Source of the DNA: DASUCS01 sp041166365
Lineage (GTDB): Bacteria; Actinomycetota; Acidimicrobiia; Acidimicrobiales; JACDCH01
Assembly: GCA_041166365.1 (NCBI GenBank)
Contig: JBEEFX010000024.1
Coordinates: forward strand, 1 to 9,038
Reading direction: 5' to 3'
Length of the DNA: 9,038 nucleotides
Under the pieces are notes generated by a model, which was not told the DNA's origin, ran no database searches, and saw nothing but the letters and a program-made list of their open reading frames with translations. Positions 6,054 through 9,038 of this stretch are shown here, in pieces (within the stretch, counting starts at the first letter, position 1; every line of letters begins with the position of its first letter). The position numbers were made by a program, and so were the translations under genes.

Positions 6054-7178
6054 ATGGACTTCGATTTGCCCGGGGAGGACGACTCCCGCCGCGCGGAGAT
6101 ACGCGGGTGGCTCGAGGAGCACCGGCGTCCGTCCGGTCGACAGCTCGCGGAGGCCGGTTACGTCGCTCCGCACTGGCCGAAGCCGTATGGCCTCGACGCG
6201 GATCCCATGCACCAGATCATCATCGACGACGAGCTGCGACGCGCCGGCGTGCGCCGTCCGGAGAACACGATCGGCATCGGCTGGGCCGGGCCCACGCTGT
6301 TGCACGCGGGCTCCGACGCGCAGAAGGACCGCTATCTCCTGCCGCTGCTCGCGGGGGAGGAGGTGTGGTGCCAGCTCTTCAGCGAGCCGGAGGCCGGCAG
6401 CGATCTTGCCGGGCTGCGGACGCGCGCCGAGCGCGACGGGGACGAGTACATCGTCAACGGGCAGAAGATCTGGACGTCAGGCGCGCACGTGTCCAAGTTC
6501 GGCATCCTCATCGCGCGGACGGATCCGAGCGCGACCAAGCACAAGGGCATCTCGTACTTCATCTGTCCGATGGACTCGCCCGGCATCGAGGTCCGCCCCA
6601 TCGTCGAGATGACCGGCGTGCACATGTTCAACGAGGTGTTCTTCACCGACGTGCGCATTCCGGCCGAGAACCTCGTCGGCGACGAGAACGAGGGCTGGTC
6701 GCTGGCGAAGGTCACGCTCGGCAACGAGCGTGTGTCCCTGTCGAGCGGCGGCGCGCTGTGGGGGAGAGGGCCGACGGCGGGCGACCTGCTCGACATCGTG
6801 CGTTCTCACGGTGGCGTCGACGATCGCGTGATGCGCCAGGAGCTGGCGCAGCTCCACATCGAGGAGAAGGTGCTCGATCTCATCCGCCTGCGCACGGTGT
6901 CGGCCCGCATCCGGGGCGAACCGCCGGGCCCGGAAGCGTCGATCCGCAAGATCATGGCGGACGAGCACGGGCAGCGGATCATGCGAGTGGCGCGTGACCT
7001 GTGCGGTACGGCCGGAATGATCTCGACGTCGGGCCCCCTCGGCGCGCCCGCGGACATGTGGTACTACGGCTTCCTCTTCAGTCCTGCGCTCACGATCGGC
7101 GGCGGGACGGGCGAGGTCCAGCGCAACATCATCGGTGAGCGCGTGCTCGGCCTCCCGCACGACATGGATCTCAGTTAG
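6054..7178 (+). CDS. Acyl-CoA dehydrogenase (FadE type, FAD-dependent)
   Basis: 374 aa, close to the usual family length. It oxidises an acyl-CoA to the 2,3-enoyl-CoA and passes electrons to ETF; cytosolic. The N-terminal helical domain covers about 1-105. The first signature, FSEPEAGSDLAG, is at 109-120, followed by the middle beta domain with VNGQKIWTSGAHVS (134-147). The C-terminal helical domain has LGNERVSLSSGG (222-233) and the second signature, GGGTGEVQRNIIGERVLGLP, at 349-368. The Glu of the common YEGT motif (medium-chain enzyme Glu376) is replaced by Gly, whereas Glu225 sits where isovaleryl- and long-chain-type enzymes carry their base, so Glu225 is the inferred catalyst. Many mycobacterial sterol and fatty-acid FadE proteins share the GGTTEIQ-like form; substrate unknown. 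ATG 6054 is chosen over an upstream open frame from 5943 that would add 37 Arg/Pro-rich residues lying antisense to the hydrolase signal peptide. Confidence 0.93.
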   Translation: MDFDLPGEDDSRRAEIRGWLEEHRRPSGRQLAEAGYVAPHWPKPYGLDADPMHQIIIDDELRRAGVRRPENTIGIGWAGPTLLHAGSDAQKDRYLLPLLAGEEVWCQLFSEPEAGSDLAGLRTRAERDGDEYIVNGQKIWTSGAHVSKFGILIARTDPSATKHKGISYFICPMDSPGIEVRPIVEMTGVHMFNEVFFTDVRIPAENLVGDENEGWSLAKVTLGNERVSLSSGGALWGRGPTAGDLLDIVRSHGGVDDRVMRQELAQLHIEEKVLDLIRLRTVSARIRGEPPGPEASIRKIMADEHGQRIMRVARDLCGTAGMISTSGPLGAPADMWYYGFLFSPALTIGGGTGEVQRNIIGERVLGLPHDMDLS

Positions 7179-7193
7179 CCCAGAAGTTCTGGG
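7179..7193. terminator. Perfect palindrome between convergent genes, possible two-way terminator
   Basis: CCCAGAAGTTCTGGG has 7-bp perfect arms around one central G (realistically a 5-bp stem with a 5-nt loop). It starts immediately after the dehydrogenase TAG and ends 5 nt before the DCC-protein stop, filling almost the whole 20-nt gap. Symmetry and position suit a terminator acting on both strands. There is no T tract on either side, so it could instead be an operator or a transcript-end stabiliser. Confidence 0.45.
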
Positions 7194-7198
7194 GCGTG

Positions 7199-7579
7199 TC
7201 AGCCGAGCTTGCAGGCGGGGGTACCGCCGGGCAGGCGGTGGCGGTTCTTGGCGACGACCGCGTACAGGAGGGCGGCGAGCCACGAGAACGGCGGCACGAG
7301 GATGAGCGCGCCGACGGGCTTCCAGACGCCACCGGCGGCCAGCAACGCCCTACCGATCGAACGATGGCCGCGGTGGGTCTTGCCGCGGTCGTCGACCCAA
7401 TACGCCGCCGTGGTCACATCGCGCTCGGTGAGGCCCAGCGCGTCGAGATCGAGGCGTTGCCAAGGCTCGACGCGCGTACCGTCGGGTAACCGGTGCCGGA
7501 TCCAGGTCGCCGAGCTCGTGCAGAAGCTGCAGTCGCCGTCGAAGATCAGCATCGGCCCGTTGGGGGTGGCCACCGGCAC
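7199..7579 (-). CDS. DCC family (DUF393) putative thiol-disulfide oxidoreductase
   Basis: 126 aa. The family motif DxDCxxC-like FDGDCSFC occurs at 13-20, with Cys17 and Cys20 as the probable redox pair at the start of a thioredoxin-like fold. The rest matches the family plan: a short strand/helix with VEPWQRLDLDALGLT (37-51), AAYWVDD (58-64), and the C-terminal helical part with GRALLAAGGVWKPVG, then VPPFSWLAALLYAVVAKNRHRL (94-116). The C-terminus adds Cys122 in PACKLG. Family members are predicted thiol oxidoreductases with poorly known partners; the hydrophobic 88-110 stretch may associate with membrane or be buried. Starts GTG 7579 or GTG 7573 are both possible; ATG 7552 would fall just before the motif. 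It converges on the dehydrogenase and diverges from the 129-aa gene with 21 nt between starts. Confidence 0.85.
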   Translation of the reverse strand: MPVATPNGPMLIFDGDCSFCTSSATWIRHRLPDGTRVEPWQRLDLDALGLTERDVTTAAYWVDDRGKTHRGHRSIGRALLAAGGVWKPVGALILVPPFSWLAALLYAVVAKNRHRLPGGTPACKLG

Positions 7580-7584
7580 CCCAC

Positions 7585-7590
7585 TACTGT
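7585..7590 (+). promoter_or_regulatory. Putative -10 element (TACTGT) for the 129-aa gene and oxidoreductase operon
   Basis: TACTGT lies 10 nt before ATG 7601, predicting a 5' leader of only a few bases. The gap sequence (GCCCCTTTCA) holds no Shine-Dalgarno. A TTGGGG at 7560-7565 is a weak -35 at a long 19-nt spacing. On the opposite strand the overlapping TAGTGG (7581-7586) is 7 nt before GTG 7573 of the DCC gene, a poorer match to TANNNT. Confidence 0.38.
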
Positions 7591-7600
7591 GCCCCTTTCA

Positions 7601-7990
7601 ATGGCCAAGAAGGAATCCACCGACAAGCTCCTGAAGCCGAAGGAACGCGTCGTCGCTACGGCGGACATGCCGGGCATCCCCGAGGGCACCACGGGCAAGG
7701 TCATCTTTCCCGAAGGTCTCACCTGGATTCGGTACTGGGTCCGGTTCGACAACGGCGTCGTGCGCGGCACGATCGACCGCAGCAAGCTCGCCCGGCCGGG
7801 CGAATGGGCGGAGCTCGTCCGTCGCCGGGAAAGCGGCGAGGACCTGTCGGTGACGGCCACGACGGCCGGCGACGACGGCGCGCCGGCCGCAGCAGTGGCA
7901 GAGGGTGAATCAGTGTTGGTCAACGGGGTCCCCGTTCCCGGGTTCCTCATCGAGCGCAGCAAGGCGCGTCGCGAGTTCTTGGGGGTCTGA
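7601..7990 (+). CDS. Small protein of unknown function with SH3-like barrel candidate, coupled to the F420 oxidoreductase
   Basis: 129 aa, not recognised. Residues 1-15 are Lys-rich (MAKKESTDKLLKPKE). Residues 12-66 look like a small beta barrel: a strand RVVATADM, a Pro/Gly turn IPEGTTGKVIF, then TWIRYWVRFDNGVVRGTIDRSKL, which is the spacing seen in SH3/KOW-like barrels that bind proteins or nucleic acids. Residues 67-80 are a charged helix, 82-103 an Ala/Gly/Asp-rich flexible linker, and 105-129 a conserved-looking tail (LVNGVPVPGFLIERSKARREFLGV) that could be a docking peptide. There is no signal peptide or membrane helix. The stop TGA shares a base with the ATG of the oxidoreductase, so the two are co-translated and probably work in one process. 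ATG 7601 is chosen over an open frame from 7493 that is antisense to the DCC gene. Confidence 0.8.
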   Translation: MAKKESTDKLLKPKERVVATADMPGIPEGTTGKVIFPEGLTWIRYWVRFDNGVVRGTIDRSKLARPGEWAELVRRRESGEDLSVTATTAGDDGAPAAAVAEGESVLVNGVPVPGFLIERSKARREFLGV

Positions 7991-9033
7991 TGCAGATTTC
8001 GATGCCGATCAACTACGCCGGCGGCTTCGAAGCGTCGGCCCGTCAGGTCGTCGACCTCGAGAAGGCCGGTCTCGACATCGCATGGATCGCAGAGGCGTAC
8101 GGCTTCGACGGGGTGAGCTACATGGGCTACCTCGCGGCCAAGACCGAACGCGTGCAGATCGGCTCGGGGATCCTTCCGATCTACACGCGGACGCCGACGT
8201 TGTTGGCGATGACCGCTGCGGGGGTCGACGCCCTCTCGGGTGGACGTTGCGTGCTGGGCCTCGGTGCATCCGGGCCGCAGGTGATCGAAGGCTTCCACGG
8301 CGTGGTCTACGACAAGCCACTGGCCCGAACACGCGAGATCGTGTCGATCTGCCGCGATGTGTGGGCTCGCGAAGCGCCGCTGACGAACGCGGGGCCGCTG
8401 TACCCGATCCCCGTTCCCGCCGGGCAGGGCACCGGCCTCGGGAAGCCGTTGAAGATCATCGGCCGCCCGGTGCGCTCGCGCATCCCCGTCTACATCGCGT
8501 CCCTCGGCGAGAAGAACGTCGAGCTCACCGCGGAGATCGCCGACGGATGGCTGCCGATCTTCTACGTGCCCGAGAAGGCCAACGATGTCTTCGGCAAGGC
8601 GCTCGCCGCGGGCAAGGCGAAGCGTCCGGCCGACCTCGGTCCCCTCGAGGTCGCGGCCGGCGGCGTCGTGTGCATCACCGACGACGAAGCGCAAGCCGCG
8701 TCGGTTCGCGATTTCGGCCGGGCGATGGCCGCGCTCTACATCGGCGGGATGGGTGCGAAGGGGAAGAACTTCTACAACGCGCTCGTGAGTCGGTACGGCT
8801 ACGAGCAGGAGGCGGCGGAGATCCAGGACCTCTATCTCGCCGGCAACAAGCAGGAGGCGGCGGCCAAGGTGCCCGCCGAGTTGCTCGAGAAGACGTCGTT
8901 GTGCGGGCCCGAGGGCTACATCAAGGACCGCATCGCCGCCTACAAGGAGGCCGGCGTGACCGTTCTCCAGATCACGCCGTTCGCCGAGAACACGGCCGAG
9001 GTCGTCGAGAAGCTCAAGACCTGGACCACCTGA
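7990..9033 (+). CDS. F420-dependent LLM-class oxidoreductase (Rv3520c-type)
   Basis: 347 aa, full-length for the bacterial luciferase-like TIM-barrel family. It is expected to use reduced or oxidised coenzyme F420 for hydride transfer to an unknown substrate in the cytosol. Visible family features are the N-terminal strand MQISMPINY, AGLDIAWIAEAYGFD (26-40), VQIGSGILPIYTRTPTLLAMTAAGVDALSGGR (55-86) and LGLGASGPQVIEGFHG (89-104). These continue with PLARTREIVSICRDVWARE (110-128), GLGKPLKII (149-157), IPVYIASLGEKNVELTAEIADGWLPIFY (165-192) and ALYIGGMGAKGKNFYNALVSRYGY (248-271). From memory these blocks closely match the mycobacterial Rv3520c family, whose founder lies near cholesterol-degradation genes. 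The start is ATG 7990 within TGATG; a G-run (7981-7985) 4 nt upstream may assist re-initiation. The stop is 5 nt from the window edge, so any operon continuation is unseen. Confidence 0.93.
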   Translation: MQISMPINYAGGFEASARQVVDLEKAGLDIAWIAEAYGFDGVSYMGYLAAKTERVQIGSGILPIYTRTPTLLAMTAAGVDALSGGRCVLGLGASGPQVIEGFHGVVYDKPLARTREIVSICRDVWAREAPLTNAGPLYPIPVPAGQGTGLGKPLKIIGRPVRSRIPVYIASLGEKNVELTAEIADGWLPIFYVPEKANDVFGKALAAGKAKRPADLGPLEVAAGGVVCITDDEAQAASVRDFGRAMAALYIGGMGAKGKNFYNALVSRYGYEQEAAEIQDLYLAGNKQEAAAKVPAELLEKTSLCGPEGYIKDRIAAYKEAGVTVLQITPFAENTAEVVEKLKTWTT

Positions 9034-9038
9034 CGACG

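Noticed and set aside
4774..6612. Long plus-strand open frame (612 codons) across the hydrolase and into the dehydrogenase
   Set aside because: It crosses two well-supported genes, changes character at their boundary and has an Arg/Ser-rich composition with no motif; a shadow frame.
7546..8694. Minus-strand open frame (382 codons) opposite the 129-aa gene and the oxidoreductase
   Set aside because: It is opposite two coupled genes, one with strong family similarity; no domain, and it runs into the DCC gene region. Shadow frame.
1..9038. Mobile element, defence island or biosynthetic cluster
   Set aside because: No transposase, integrase, tRNA-linked repeats, nuclease/helicase or NRPS/PKS genes are present, and base composition looks even across the window.

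Overview
The window is GC-rich (about two-thirds G+C by eye), tightly packed, and uses many GTG starts. It reads as an actinobacterial chromosome: it carries an F420-dependent luciferase-like oxidoreductase of the Rv3520c type, FadD- and FadE-type acyl-CoA enzymes, a small ECF-like sigma factor, and a LAxTG (class E) sortase substrate. I cannot fix the genus from sequence alone; Acidimicrobiia or a relative is a guess. I see no RNA gene, CRISPR array, insertion sequence or integrase, and no gene-free stretch longer than about 120 bases.

Layout. (1) Minus strand, 1-1953: an acyl-CoA synthetase is followed, through a 4-nt ATGA overlap, by a membrane-anchored protein that runs off the left edge. 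(2) Plus strand, 2073-3948: a sigma factor is followed by a one-pass membrane protein, coupled by an overlap of start and stop. The membrane protein has a large external part ending in an NTF2-like domain, and the pair looks like a signalling unit. (3) Minus strand, 3868-6027: a large secreted serine esterase or peptidase ends in a LARTG wall-sorting signal; its 3' end overlaps the membrane-protein gene tail-to-tail by 84 nt. (4) Plus strand, 6054-7178: an acyl-CoA dehydrogenase diverges from the esterase with only 26 nt between the preferred starts. (5) Minus strand, 7199-7579: a DCC-family (DUF393) thiol-disulfide protein converges on the dehydrogenase, with a perfect 15-nt palindrome in the 20-nt gap. 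(6) Plus strand, 7601-9033: a 129-aa protein of unknown function is followed, through a TGATG junction, by the F420-dependent oxidoreductase.

Together, the synthetase (CoA activation), the dehydrogenase (first beta-oxidation step) and the Rv3520c-type oxidoreductase suggest breakdown of a lipid, perhaps a sterol side chain or branched acid. They lie in three separate transcription units, so this is context, not proof.

The most interesting signals are regulatory. Several starts lacking a Shine-Dalgarno sequence have a TANNNT hexamer 7-10 nt upstream, consistent with leaderless or nearly leaderless transcripts. At 6035-6044 two such hexamers on opposite strands share an AAGGTACCGT core, so the esterase and dehydrogenase promoters may exclude each other. 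The sigma factor/NTF2 membrane protein pair is the best candidate for an under-described system. I see no complete, clearly novel system.
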